A stretch of 64,000 nt of DNA from Zopfochytrium polystomum (GCA_025765615.1 JAIVFJ010000118.1:62001-126000); one strand, 5' to 3'. Shown: positions 22,936 through 35,049, counted from the stretch's first letter. Notes: generated by a model not told the origin, from the sequence alone. Numbers and translations are program-made.

Positions 22936-25076
22936 TAAACATATATTCTATTGACAAATATCGTCCCAATTGCCAATATAATTCTCATGTGTTTTTTCGA
23001 CCAACCTCTATGAGAATGTTTACTAACATATTCACTTCCGTTTTGACGTTTGACTTGAAATCTATTGCAGATGTTGTTTATACTTTTCCAATAATAAAAC
23101 CACCAACCCTAGTGCAATTTCTAGATTTTCCCTGTTAAAGTCTTTATTTCTGATGGAGAGGAGTTATTGGATTATCTACAGATTTGGTAACTGTATTTAA
23201 TTCTGGACAAACAGTGTTTCAACCATGTAGGTCTTTTATCAAATAAGCCCCGTCGACAAATGTGCAAATGAATAGTGCAAGTTTCTGTCAAATGTTTTAT
23301 TATTCCAAGTTAAATTGTTTTAATCTTTGAAGAAGTTCAATTTTCATTCTTTTATCATTTGTAAGGTGCATAAATACAATTCTGCTTTTATAATGACACT
23401 CAACTTCGTTATTCAGCTTTTCAGTCAAGATATCATCCGATTATAATATAGTTGTAAGAGCCGAAAATAGAGAGAAGTTTATCACAGATGAAGCTTTTAC
23501 CATTAGCAGTGGTACTTTCGTGAAGAAACTCATAAGTCACCTTTTGCAAAACCATTCATACATTGAGAATATAATTGGAGGACTTTATCAACATTTTTAC
23601 CATAAATATCTTTAATTACTTTTTGTGCTAAATCTATTGAATTATTTTGATCATATTTGAGATGACTTGATCTGAAAGTAAACTCGTCCAATTCAACTTC
23701 GTGAAACTATATAATAAACATTACAACCTCCTTTGCATTTGTTAAATCTATAATTCATGTGAGCTTTTAATATAAGTCTGGAATAATTGATTTGGAGACA
23801 CTGGAGGAAGCAGCAGACATGCATCAAGACGTCCAGAGGAATGATGCTTATTTGCTTAATATTTTTCATCATTAAAAAGTTGAAATATATTGGATTATGT
23901 GCTTCTGCGTGAAAAGGAAGTCACCCTCTCTTTCCGCCCTGCTTAATGCCGCAGTGACCAGGAACAGTGAGAAAACCACTTGGACATTCATTATCTATCT
24001 GCTCCATAGTGTTATGAATCACCCTCTGGAAACCTCTGGAACCTTCTAGAACATTCCTTCATGGAACCTTGTGGAACCTTCTAGAACCTTCTTTGCTTTC
24101 CTGACTTGTCTTGTTGTCATTGGTATCATTGGTATCATTGTATTACTAATCTAATTAAGTAGCTGTGTATCTTTGTTTTTGCATGTGTGGTGCAAATTGC
24201 AAAACATCCAAATGTGTCAAATTTCGAAACACAGTTATTGCAGGGCTCAACTTTTGCTCAATAGAATCATCACAAAAAAATTTTTGGAGCCACAGTGACT
24301 TAAGTCATTTTATTTCATGTCCATTTAAGGAGTAGTTACGCAAATTTTAAAAGACTTTGGTGCAGTTCTTAGATTACTCCACTAATAGGAGAAAAAGCGT
24401 GCATTGGCACAGCTGCTCTTTTGTTGCAAATACTATTTGTCTAGATTGGGTACAACAAAGTGAAAGATACCAACAAAAAGCCCTTTCAATTCTGAACGAG
24501 CTGGTACTAGTTTCATTCCAAAATTCGCACTGATACAGAAGTTAGGTATAGGACAACTTTGAGGGTCATTGTGCTGCATGTGGCACAGCGGCACTCACTC
24601 TTAAAGGGGTAAAGGAAGCCAGTTTATTTGCATAAGCCTGCACACCAAGGATACTCTTTGACTCTGATTCTTTCCTAACGGCCCCACGGTTTCGGTGCGT
24701 TCAGCACCAAAAGGATGCACAGCATCCCCAAGCTCCCCCATTTGACAATGATGCAAGACGGAGGCTTCGATGGTGAGACACTGCTGGGCACTTTCCAAAC
24801 AAGAGCAAGAGCTTGCGATTTCAGTGCAGGCAGTGGGCGGCGCGTGGCGTCATCATGGTCACTCACGCGGGACTCGTAAGTCGCATATCCAGCTCAGGCT
24901 GGCGCTCCCTGGACTGAGGCGACCATACTTGTATCATCAATGGTATCCAACCATGTGGTTCCAGACGATCGATGGGCCGGCCACCCGTTTTGCGAGTAGA
25001 GTTTCCACGGGGGGTCTGCAACCAGTTAAAAAAATAACAAATCTCTCATCAGTCTTTGATCAGTCTTCTTTCTGCC
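22936..25076. other. Gene-poor AT-rich region
   Basis: No supportable gene. A short direct repeat of GGAACCTTCTAGAAC type occurs at 24025-24095. The composition shifts to GC-richer sequence from about 24600. Open frames here are short and lack motifs. Confidence 0.4.
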
Positions 25077-26246
25077 ATGTCTTCAGTGGTCGTTGCTGCC
25101 GACGCAGCAGCGCTGGCCAGTGCCACTGCGGCTGGTGCCAGTGTGCGTCACCTGCGCATCCACGGCGGAGTCAATGGCTCACTGATAGCAGCAGCAGCAG
25201 CAGCAGCGCCGGTGGGAAGGGCTGGGTCTACTACCAACAGCAGCAACACCATCGCTCCAAACGGCCCCATCTTTCCCTCCCTCTCGACGCTCCAGTGGCT
25301 GGCGCTTCAGCCGCCGCCAGCAGCGGACGCACCGGCAACGGCAGCGGCACCCCTCGACGCGGTAGCTTCGATCATTCGCGCCAGTCCCGCGCTCAAGCAC
25401 TTGCAAATACGGCAGCTTTTCCCGCCAGTCGAGGGAGGATCTCTGACGGCGCTCCTCCATTCTCTGGAGGGCGGGACGACGGTGCTCATGTCCGAGGAGG
25501 ACGTCACGGACTTTCTCATGACGGACGCGCGGGTGAGCCTGCAGGATCCGGTCGTGACGGTCACAGACATGGGCGACGGGATACGGCAGGTCGATTGGCA
25601 GTCTCGCCTTGCTCAGGTCGAGAGTCTTTGGCTGGAGGCCGCAGAGGACGATCCGTCCGGCTCGAACGAGTTCGATACGGTCGCAGCGAGTGCTCTGCAA
25701 GGATTTGCGGATACGATGCCGCTTCTGAAGCGGTTGCGTGTAGAAGTAGTTAGCAGCGACTTGGTCAGTGTTTTGGGTGCCACTTCGCTTTGTGTTTCGA
25801 TCTTTCGATCTTCTTTGTTTGTCGCTTGGCGCTTCCCACTTCCTTTCTCCCAACACAAATGCTGAACGCTGCGACCTTTTTTTTTTGTACCCTTTTCTCC
25901 TTAGCCGCAGATTGTGTCACTTTTGCCGACCTGGAAAAACGTCGAGGACGTGGAGCTGGTTTTCAAAGTGGATCCTGATATGGACGGGGCGGTCTCACGC
26001 ACGGAGGCGGCCGCGCTGCTCCGAGACGAGCTGCAACAGGGCCGCTGCGATAACCTGCGGCGGATTCGGCTCGCGTCGTATTCGTCTCGGCAAAGCGAGT
26101 ACAAGATGGTGTTCGACTGGGACGTGTCGGAAGGTGGCATGTTGATGTCAAAGAGGCCCGGCTCAGACCAGTTGGCGGTCTCGATCGAACTACCGCAGCT
26201 TGGTGATGCGGTCCACGGCGACGAGCCGTCGATGTGGTTCTCTTGA
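25077..26246 (+). CDS. Leucine-rich-like protein, two exons, unknown role
   Basis: Exons 25077-25763 and 25905-26246 join in phase 0 across an intron of about 141 nt (donor GTCAGT) to give about 342 aa. The sequence shows irregular leucine-rich elements: VRHLRIHGGVNG near the N-terminus, FPSLSTLQWLALQ, SPALKHLQIRQL, MPLLKRLRVEVV at the exon 1 end and NLRRIRLASY in exon 2. This resembles the ligand-binding half of F-box/LRR-type proteins, but no F-box is visible. ATG 25077 is chosen because it is the first ATG in frame after a non-coding leader. An Ala/Ser-rich low-complexity segment lies near residue 40. Neighbours give no functional hint. Confidence 0.6.
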
Positions 26247-26377
26247 CGGTAAATAACAAGAAAGCAGTGGGTTGCGCGTTAGTTTTGCGAATGAATGTTT
26301 TTCCAGTTCTTTGGAGGGGGTGTGCTTGTGTCGTTCGTGGGGTGTGTGTGACTAGAGGTTGTGTGTGCGTGTGTGTG

Positions 26378-26379
26378 TA

Positions 26380-26431
<52 letters not shown>

Positions 26432-26445
26432 TGTGTGTGTGTGTG
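26378..26445. repeat. (GT)n microsatellite
   Basis: Long GT dinucleotide tract with a few interruptions, downstream of the leucine-rich-like gene. Confidence 0.95.
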
Positions 26446-26771
26446 AGTACCAGGAGGCGAACAAAGTACATTCGTGTTGTGTGCGTGTAGTTGCGTGAAG
26501 TGCGTGTATTTTACTGTGATTGTGTGTCTGCGAGTGTCTGTCGGTCTGTCACAACCAAACTGATTGCGGGCTCAAACAAGTGAGACAAACGGTCAATGGT
26601 GGCCGAAACAAGTAAAAATTTGGGCACGGGGCTGAAGCTATTTTGTATAACAATGATAGAGAGAGGCACGAGACAGAGAGACAGAAAAATGTGAAGTGGG
26701 CCAATGCAGCCCAGTCTCTGGCCCTGTCCGTTACATTTATTTTACAACAAACAGCTGCACAGCAAGACACA

Positions 26772-26794
26772 CAACACACACACACACACACACA

Positions 26795-26831
<37 letters not shown>

Positions 26832-26838
26832 TCTCTCA
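26772..26838. repeat. Compound (CA)n-(CT)n microsatellite
   Basis: About 13 CA units run directly into a long CT tract interrupted twice by CACT. Confidence 0.95.
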
Positions 26839-27248
26839 CAAATTATTATCTATCAAAACAATAAAAAGAACAGCGAGTTGCGTCAAACCGGTTCCCTTAT
26901 TGCAATTATAGTGGAGCAAGGGGTGCAATCAAAACTTGGTGGAAAAATCAGAAAAGGAAGGAAGTCAACGCGCTGGAGCGGCAGTCAACGGGTTGTCTGT
27001 GGGAGTGAGTGTCAAAAGGCTGTCTGTCGATGTTTGCCTCTGCCACTGTCTCTCGGTCTGTCTCCTGTCTCTGTTGGGGGGGCGCTGCTAGTTATTATTT
27101 CGTAAATAAATAGTACAAAGACGCAAATCCTCTTCCTGCACCAGCAGACCAGTAGTGAGGCCTGAGAAAAAGACCCACTGGCAGCCAGCAGCTCCACCTG
27201 CCACGGGCCTCCCCTAACCCTCCAAGCTGAGAAAAAAAAGCCATCATT

Positions 27249-29099
27249 ATGACCGCAAGAGCATCCGGCGGAGCCTCGAGGCTAGTCTTGTTTACCCCGA
27301 TGGCCCTGCTGCTTGTCATCCTCCTCCTCCTCCTCGGCACTGCACCCCCCATCCGCGCCACCGACCAGGTCGCCCTCGCTGCTGCCGCTGGGGTCCCAGT
27401 GGCTGTCGTTGGCAGTGATCATCATACCCCAAGCTTTGACCCCGAGGCCGAACAGCGCTCCGCAGCGGCCACGGAAGCGGCAGCACGGAGCTATCAGCCT
27501 GCGATTGATTTGCGCAGTGGCGGTAACTTTCCAGAGGACGGAGGGGAATCTGCGGCGCTGGCCAGCGTCGACGCTGTGAAATTGCAGCGTGTCTTCCGTC
27601 GAGTTGGACGCCAGCGGTCGAACTCCACTCCTCCGAAACCCACCAAGCCAAAAGCCACCGCGCCGCCTGCTCTTCGACGAACCCAATCTGCGCCTGCATT
27701 ACAAAAGCCCCGTAAGAATGCCAAAGCAATAGAGAAGCCCCCCCGCCTGCGCAACGAGCGCAACGCCATTTTGAAGGCCGCTCCCGGCGAGGCCAAAGCA
27801 CAGGCAAAGATCGATTACGAGACAGCTTATAAAGCGCAAGAGGAGAAAAGGAAAGCCGAGTACGGAAGAAGACGAGCCGTGGCGGACAAGCTCAAAAAAG
27901 AAAGTGACGACTTGATCGCGAAAGGGAGGGCCAACGAGAAGCTGCGGAAGCAAGCTGAGCGAGCCGATAAGAGGGCGGAAGGCTATCACAAGCACGAGCT
28001 GACATTTTCAAAGAAAGGTGAATCGAATCGAAGGAGGTGTTGAGGACGGGCCGAGAGTGGCCATATGATTTACCGCCATGCACTTTTGAGTCTAAATCCT
28101 TTTTTTTTTCTCGCGAACGATACAGACGTTCAGGCAGCCGCCCGCGCGGCGAACAGAGCTGCTGCTGAGGCCAGCGGTGGCCAGGGCCAGGTCGCTGTAT
28201 CAGGAGGAGCAAACATTAGGCGCTTTGACAAGAAGTGAGTGGCCAGCGCAAACCCTTATAATCCCGAGCCTGTTCCACTTTTTTCCTCTTTATTCAAAAT
28301 ATCTCACGCTTATTTTTCCTTTCTGTTCGTTTCTCGCCCTGGAACCCCCCAACCCCTCCGCCCCTCCGTCGAAAAAAGTCGCGCAATTCGTGACGCCGAC
28401 ATGACAGTGCGCGGCGTAACAAACGAGCAGTTCAACAGTATGCACAAAAAGCTCCGCGAGCAGTCCGACAAGTTTATACTCTACGACACAAAGAAAGAGA
28501 AAGGCGGATTTATCACAAAATCGGGGCGGGTGATGCCAATCGACCTGAAGCCGCCTTCGCCCACGCGTTCTCCGGTCCAAGCAAACGACATTGAAACAGT
28601 CAAGGGTGTCAACTACCTAAAGCTGGGCCCCCAATTTGGGTCCAAAGTGAGGATGGCATACTTCGATTTTGGAAGTGTCCCCAAGGAAAGAAAATTCCTG
28701 ACGACCAGATTTTTTTGAACTTTGCCCAAACAGGCTGCGGCTGCGTTGAATCCAACGCGCGGGAAACTCGACAAGGATATGAAAGATTTAGCCAACTTGA
28801 GTGGCCACATCACACGTCCAGGCGCATTTCCCGGCAAGATGCTCCAAGGGGACCAGGCTCAGTTCAATGAACGGGCAGAGATGGCCCGCACCGCAGCGAA
28901 ACATTACGCAGAGAAAATCAGCGAGTTTGACGCAAAAATCAGTGAACTGACCGAGAAGGGAAGGGACACCGATTCGATACGCAGGGCGAAACAACTATAC
29001 GAGGCCAAAAACTCTGGAAACGCACTTGCCAGCAAGGCCAAGGCGGAAGCTGCGGATACTATCGAACAGTCAGACGCGTATAAGCAAGTCAAAAATTAA
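27249..29099 (+). CDS. Secreted or membrane-anchored charged protein, four exons
   Basis: Exons 27249-28017, 28126-28234, 28379-28646 and 28734-29099 join with matching phases and GT-AG borders to give about 503 aa. The N-terminus has a strong hydrophobic segment (LVLFTPMALLLVILLLLLGT) followed by Ala, which is a signal peptide or anchor. Residues 100-260 are rich in Lys, Arg, Ala and Pro, with a likely coiled coil (AYKAQEEKRKAEYGRRRAVA). Exon 3 carries a compact region (VTNEQFNSMHKKLREQSDKF). Exon 4 is again helical and charged (KHYAEKISEFDAKISELTEK). AATAAA at about 29191 is a plausible polyadenylation signal. No family recognised; a secreted, lineage-specific protein is the cautious reading. 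Confidence 0.65.
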
Positions 29100-29700
29100 A
29101 AAAAAAATTTGGAGGGCCTTGTGACATATGGGTAGGGCAGCGTTCGCTCGGTCGTGTTTCAATTCAATCACCCTTTTTGGCTGGGGCTGGGGAATAAAGT
29201 CAATTTCTATATTCTGTAATATTTCAAAAAGTTAAAGAAGCCACGCGTTAAGATTTCATTGGGAGGTGGGGATGGGGGAGCTTCAAAAAAAAAAAAAAAA
29301 AAAAAAGGATTTATTCAACAGTTGATTTTTTGGTTGATGGTCAGCCAGAGGCAGACAACTAGTTGCTGCAATGGATGTGCGCATCAGGCTGGCGGTTAAA
29401 ATTGCTGGGCTGGAGGCTGACGGTCACTGAACCCACACACTTGCTCACTGCACAGCTTTTTTGCATTGCCACCAGCATGCCAACTGACTGAAGAAGCTCT
29501 TGAAGATTTTGAAGAGCTCCTACTAAAAGGGAAGCACATCCTTTGAACACTTCGAACGAAGCATCCTGATCTACTTACCCAGCCAAAGGACATATTGAAT
29601 TACATTCAGAAGAGACAATGGGTGGAATTGGATGGTGTTCACCAATGGAAGCACTGCTTGACAGGCTTGAAGCTGAAGGCTATTGAACAGCATATCAGCT
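29100..29700. other. Intergenic region with poly(A) tract
   Basis: Includes the 3' flank of the preceding gene, AATAAA near 29191 and a 22-nt poly(A) run near 29286-29307. No supportable gene. Confidence 0.45.
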
Positions 29701-29808
29701 TGCACCAGGCTTGCTTCAAATGTTTTCATTTTTTATTTCCTATCCAATTTTTTAAACTTGTGATCTTCTCTTTCTGGACTCTCACATTTGTGATATGTTC
29801 TTAAACAC

Positions 29809-30015
29809 TCATCCATAACATTTTAGTTCTCCATCTTCACATTCATATGCATTCCCATCTATTATTTTTTGCACTGCTCTTCTTTCTTTTTTGGTATTTT
29901 TATATTTGTAAGTATCTCCATAAAACAAATACATTCTTTCCATCACACTTTGCATTTCTTCTTCCCTTGCTTCTTCCAAAACTTTCATCAATTCTTCTTT
30001 CTCTCTTTCATCCAC
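29809..30015 (-). pseudogene. Island B ORF fragment, copy 1 (QSVMER family)
   Basis: Reads MKVLEEAREEEMQSVMERMY then LFYGDTYKYKNTKKE on minus. A diverged copy lies at 31357-31617. Highly charged; function unknown. Confidence 0.4.
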
Positions 30016-30155
30016 TTCTGCATCTGCATTATATCTTATAAATTTTATTGGACTACCCAGCTCATATATTTTTCATTCTTATCATTTCACATATTTGTGT
30101 GTGACTCTAATTTCGATGCTGATTCTCATCTACTTCAAGTACTACAAATGCGACC
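29925..30155. repeat. Direct repeat DR1, first copy
   Basis: Matches 31432-31670 along its length, starting CATAAAACAAATA and ending near AAGTACTACA. It overlaps the QSVMER-family fragment. Confidence 0.7.
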
Positions 30156-31356
30156 TGGCTTTTATTGTGAAATCTGGTCTGTATTTTCTAACTGTATTTG
30201 CTTCAACAATTCCTGTAAAATAACCGTCGTTATCATACTCATATTTTCTGCTGATCTTATTACTTTGTCATGTACATATATATATCCAGCGTTTTTAATG
30301 GTTTCATTACTCTCAACTCACTCTTTGGTACATTTTTTTCACACCATTCACACCTCCTGCCTATTTCCCTCTCGTTTTCTTTGTCATTTTCCACAATTTA
30401 TACACGCTATTGTTAACTCTGTGTTTTCCATTTATATAACTGTGACTGACACTATATTTTTCTATCCTCTCCGTGCCCCTTATTTATTTCTTTGTCATTT
30501 TTGACCACAAATATGTTATCTGAACTTCTTCAACTCATTGGTAATGTCTCAACGTGATCTCGTTCGCCTTCACTTTCATGTTTCTTCTAAAATAGATGAC
30601 CTTAAGAAAAACAATTCAAGTTCTCTTCATTCCTCTATCTATGCTGTTAAAAACTTGGAAAAGCTTAATGAGCGGCAAAAGAAGTTCTATCAGCTTCATC
30701 CTCGTTCAGTTAAGAAACCCTCTGAAAAAACACAAAGCACACTGTTAGATATGTCAATTAAAATATTCTTAACCTTGCAAAGATAATAATATATCAAAAT
30801 ATTTTCAAAAAAGTTTTCATTTGTTATTTCCTATCCATTTTTATAAGCTTGTAATCTTCTCTTTCTGGACTCTCACATTTGTGATATTTTCTTAAACATT
30901 CACCTCTTATCCTTTTGAGGTCTTTTCCATCTACATATTCATATTCTTTTCCTTCTGTCATTTTTTGTATTGCTGCTTATGATTTATTCACTATTATTCA
31001 CGTTTCTTAACTTTCGCGTGTAAAAAACAATAACTAGCTCCAAGAATGGTCACTGTGAATAACCCGTTGCGATCCATAAGCTGATCTCTACTCTACTTAT
31101 TTTAACGTCTTAAGTGACGACAATATCGACAGTTTTTAAGCATTTGGCCGTACGATAATGTAATGGAATTCTAAGTTTCAATGCCTTGGTTATTGGCAAA
31201 AGCAGTTTAATGTCATGCCTAGGACAATTATTTAAATTATTATTCACAATTCTTTTTCAGAATGCACACATTTTCAAAACTTCGTGTAAGCTATTCATGT
31301 AATTTTTCTATTTTGTAAAATCCCAAACATTGGTCTATAAATAGCCATGTTAATGC

Positions 31357-31617
31357 TTATTTGTAGATATTCGTCGACGAACTGAGTAATAGCAAAAACG
31401 TTTTTTGGAATTTTTTATATGCAAAAGTGCCTCCATAAAACAAATATGTTCTTTCCATCACGCTTTGCATATCTTTTTCCATTGCTTCTTTTAAAACTTT
31501 CATCAACACTTCTTCTTTGACTTGTATATCTACTTCTGAATCTGGATTATAACTTACAAGTTTTATTGGACAACCTAGATCATGTATGATATTATTCATC
31601 CTTATCATTTCACACAA
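31357..31617 (-). pseudogene. Island B ORF fragment, copy 2 (QSVMER family)
   Basis: Reads MKVLKEAMEKDMQSVMERTY then LFYGGTFAYKK, paralogous to 29809-30015, with a longer N-terminus (CPIKLVSYNPDSEVDIQV). The C-terminus diverges. No known domain. Confidence 0.4.
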
Positions 31618-31670
31618 CTTGTGTATTCATAATGATGCTCATCTATCTTAAGTACTACATAATATGACTT
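31432..31670. repeat. Direct repeat DR1, second copy
   Basis: Second, diverged copy of 29925-30155 in the same orientation. Confidence 0.7.
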
Positions 31671-33252
31671 GGGATTAAGGCGTCGTTTCAAGTCCGTCAT
31701 CTTTTCCCCCAAAAATGAAAAAGACTTTTCACAGCCTCGCGATTCAAGGAAAAACATACAGAGGAAGGACCACCATAGCAAAAAATATATTCTTTTGTTT
31801 GTTTGGGGCTGACATACCAGTGTATAAATCTTTTCTTTGTTTTTTTGGGCTGTGGAACGGCGACGAAAATAAAAAGGAGATCCCCCCTGTCCTTTTTTTG
31901 AGCAGGGACAGAAAAAGGAACACCCTATTTTTTTATTTGAGGAATTAATTTTTCCGCTGAACAGCGACAGGCTTGAAGAGACCCCCTTATTATGAAATCT
32001 GGATTGCTACTTGTCCTAGAGCTTGTGTTTGGTTGCACTTCACCTATCAAATTTCGTTCACTGTCATCCACATATTTTTCTGCTGCCCTTATTCCTTTAT
32101 TGCGCACAAATTTATAACGTACTTCTTTTAGTTGTCTTAATACTCGCATTTCTCTCTTCACAATTTTTCTACAATATTCTTCACAGGCTGTTGACCATTC
32201 CTCTCTTTTCATTCATCTTTGTTCCACAATTTATACATAAGTATTCAAGTTGTAATTCCGTCGACATTTACAAAACCTCATAAAAAAAGCGTGCATTTCT
32301 TCTCTCATTTCTCTCCATACCAATGTATTATCGTCATTACAATTCCATTCAAGTGTTGATCTCAATAATTTTTTGTAATACTCTTCTCAATCAATATTTC
32401 TTTTGTCATTATGATTGCAGTATTTTTCAGCATGCCTCTCAATTGCGTTTGGCTTCATTGCATGCTTTTTTAGTACTTCCGCTATTTCTTTTGATTTACG
32501 ATGCCATATTTATTAAAAAGTAAACATAATCCCCAAATGGTGATGCTCCTCTCTCCATTACATACTCCAATAGTTCTTTTTTATTGTGTTAAATACATGC
32601 TTCCACTATAACATCTGAATGATATATGTAATCAATCTAATTATGTGATATATATGTTTTTGACATTTAGTGGTGTTTCACTAATATCACATCTTCCACT
32701 TCTCACCGAAATTGTTCCCTTCCATAATATTCATTTGAATCACACCCTGCATATCCCCATTTTTGTCCAAATAGTTTTATTCCTTGTTTGGTTCGATATT
32801 CTTTTAATGTTTCTCTGCTATTGGAATAATTTAATAAATGCTTTATTGCTAATGTATAAGTTTTTTTCCGTTTTTGATCTTTCAATAAAATGTCTTAGAA
32901 TCTCATAATTCATGTGATTCCCTCCTTTTATAATAGCTTCTTCCTCCAAATTTATATATTAATGCTTCTATTTTGAAACTATTTGAAGTTAATTTGTGTT
33001 TTTTGAAACCGCCACTCCTAATGGTTTCCCATAATACACTCCTATCCTATACATACCATATATCTGGTGGAAACACTTTCTTTACGACAAACACTTTTTT
33101 TTTCATTTTCTTTTCACTTTTACAACCCCATGCACTTAGACACCAACTAACATTTTTCATTCACTTTTAGAAAGACGACTTTTAACTTTATTGAATATTT
33201 TGTTTACTTTGACTTAAATTCCAAACATATGATTGCACTTATACGATTGCAA

Positions 33253-33327
33253 GTCACGTGACTTACTATAAAATTTTGGCATAAAAAAAAAAGCCTCAAA
33301 CACTGCTGGCTGCAATGCTTTGGGCTT
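33253..33327. repeat. Hairpin + CACGTGAC module, copy 4 (inverted)
   Basis: AAGTCACGTGACTT at 33251-33264, then a TATAAAA string, then an A10 run and the palindrome with AACACTGCTGGCTGCAATGC. This is the reverse complement of the order seen in island A. Confidence 0.75.
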
Positions 33328-33602
33328 TGTTTCTTTCTTCTCTCTACCAACTCCATCCAAATATCTCCAACACCGACTCGTCATCTTTTTCATAATATTT
33401 ATATACTATTGCTTTTTTCTTCACACATCCTCTCACATCCTCTGTCTCCTCCACTTTTCCTCTCCATTCTCACTCCCGTCTCTCTCTCCTATTCCAGTTC
33501 TCACCTTTCACGTAGTCGTTGTCACAAATCCTTGCTTCTTCACAAAGTCCTCTCAAAATTTAGTTTTTTCTCTGCCAAGACTTTTCTCTTCTATTCCGCA
33601 AT

Positions 33603-33675
33603 GTCACGTGACCTATTCTACAAACTGCCATAAAAAAAAGCTCCAAACACTGCTGGATGCAGCGCTAAGAGCTTT
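33603..33675. repeat. Hairpin + CACGTGAC module, copy 5 (inverted)
   Basis: GTCACGTGACC, then ATAAAAAAAAGCTCC and the palindrome (CACTGCTGGATGCAGCGC). It ends about 75 bp past the stop of the F-box-like ORF on the minus strand. Confidence 0.75.
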
Positions 33676-33750
33676 TTCTGTTTTTCTCCACTCTCACTCC
33701 TCTTTCACCACCGCCACGCTCTCTCCACACCTCTCACCACTCCTCGCTCC

Positions 33751-34158
33751 TCACCACTCTTCTCTCCAATCTATCTTCCATTCTCCTTTCAACCCTCCTT
33801 CGTATTTCCACATCCCATATCTCCATTCGCACTTTTCTCCCTTTTTCCTCATCTCTTCTTGCACTAACCTCCATTTCTCTCCTTCTCCCATTTCTATCCA
33901 CCTACACATACTCCATCCACAATCGCACAACATCCTTTCCACTCTCTTCATCCTTGTTGTGGCTCTCAGCACTTTCACTTTTCCTCTCTTCACCTTTATC
34001 CCTGTTTCTTTTTCCATTCGCAATTTCTCATCTATACTTCCTTTCACCTCTCCCACATACTTGAATATCATGTTCAATATCTCATTTGGCAACCTCAGCA
34101 ACTCCTTTTCCTTCTCTCTGTGTTTCTTACACATTTCACTTCCATCTCGTGATCTCAC
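33751..34158 (-). CDS. F-box-like small protein of island B
   Basis: An uninterrupted minus-strand frame of 135 codons. Residues 20-40 (LLRLPNEILNMIFKYVGEVK) match the start of an F-box, the module that docks substrate receptors to SCF ubiquitin ligases. It continues with the MEKETGIK block shared with island A and a Trp/Lys/Glu-rich tail. F-box proteins are frequent in large DNA viruses of protists, where they are thought to redirect host ubiquitination; that link is inference here. A hairpin module follows the stop by about 75 bp and another lies beyond the 5' side, so the ORF sits as a unit between two modules. Confidence 0.5.
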   Translation of the reverse strand: MRSRDGSEMCKKHREKEKELLRLPNEILNMIFKYVGEVKGSIDEKLRMEKETGIKVKRGKVKVLRATTRMKRVERMLCDCGWSMCRWIEMGEGEKWRLVQEEMRKKGEKCEWRYGMWKYEGGLKGEWKIDWREEW

Positions 34159-34422
34159 TCCACATTTAGTTCCTTTCTTCTTTCCTCATTTTAATTTGTA
34201 GTCACACATCCTTGCTTCTCAACTAAGTTCTCTCAAAATTCACTTTTTAATTCACCCAGACTTTCTCTTCTCGTGACCTTTTCTGTACTTCCTTGTCAAG
34301 AACTTCTTCTTACACCACGTGACCCTTCTTTGCTGATCTTCAACTAAGTCTTCACAAAATTCACTTTTTCCTCCTCCAAGACCTTCCACGTGACCTCCTT
34401 TGTCAAGACTTCTTTTCTGTCG

Positions 34423-34490
34423 CGTGACCTCTTATAAAAATCTGTCATAACAAAAAGCTCCTAACACAGGTGGCTGCAATGCTAAGAGCG
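34423..34490. repeat. Hairpin + CGCGTGAC module, copy 6 (inverted, diverged)
   Basis: GTCGCGTGACC, TATAAAAA and the palindrome CTAACACAGGTGGCTGCAAT. One base of the CACGTG core is changed. Confidence 0.65.
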
Positions 34491-34727
34491 TTTATTTCTC
34501 CTTTTCCTCACCCTCACCACATCATCTTCCTTATCACTATATTCTCATATTCCTCTCCTCTCTCACTTCCACACCATATTCCAAATATTCCCCTTCCTCT
34601 TATAACATTTCTCACTTTCCACTTTCTTCTCCACTATTTCTTCCACCTTTTTGTACCTTCCCACTCTGCCTCTTCCTAGTCTTATTCCCGTCATTTTATC
34701 GGATTTTGGTATGATAGACTATGTGTG

Positions 34728-35040
34728 TTAGGCGGAACTTACTGGTTAGCAGCAAGTGGCACAAGATGGAGTGGATGGAGTTAACCTATTGTGACTGCTG
34801 TGCTACACAATGCCTTGGGGAAGAGCAAGCCACCACCAAAGCAGACCTGGGTACTGGCTTGTGCAGTTGACACATACTCCACTCTGTGAGGCGGACTGAC
34901 TGGCTTGCAGCAAGAGGCACAAGACGGACCCAAACCTATTGTGACTGTCAGTTATCGTTCTCACAATGCTCATGGGAGCAAGCCACTGCCAATGCAGACC
35001 CAGGTGCTGGCTTGCGCTGATGACAAATACCCCGAGCACT
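34728..35040. repeat. Tandem direct repeat, two units of ~155 bp
   Basis: Unit 1 (about 34728-34884) and unit 2 (about 34885-35040) share TAGGCGGA/GAGGCGGA starts, GCAGCAAG(T/A)GGCACAAGA, CCTATTGTGACTG and GCAAGCCAC blocks in the same order. No coding capacity is evident. Confidence 0.7.
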
Positions 35041-35049
35041 AAGTGGAAC

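Larger units (their letters stand above)
26247..27248. other. Intergenic region with microsatellites
   Basis: Holds the (GT)n tract and a compound (CA)n-(CT)n tract, then the presumed promoter of the secreted charged-protein gene. No gene seen. Confidence 0.5.
29700..34700 (-). mobile_element. AT-rich, giant-virus-like or transposon-like island B (inverted relative to A)
   Basis: Pyrimidine-rich on plus, so the coding-like strand is minus. It contains an intact F-box-like ORF (33751-34158), duplicated ORF fragments (29809-30015 and 31357-31617), and three hairpin plus CACGTGAC modules at 33253-33327, 33603-33675 and 34423-34490. The island shares the MEKETGIK coding block and the module with island A but in opposite orientation. 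Most other frames are broken. Internal direct repeats (29720-29815/30808-30905 and 29925-30155/31432-31670) suggest segmental duplication inside the element. Borders are estimates. Confidence 0.5.

Noticed and set aside
24770..25753. 327-codon plus-strand frame overlapping the leucine-rich-like gene
   Set aside because: Ser/Arg/Gly-rich in the overlap and without motifs; the other frame splices cleanly to exon 2 and has leucine-rich spacing.
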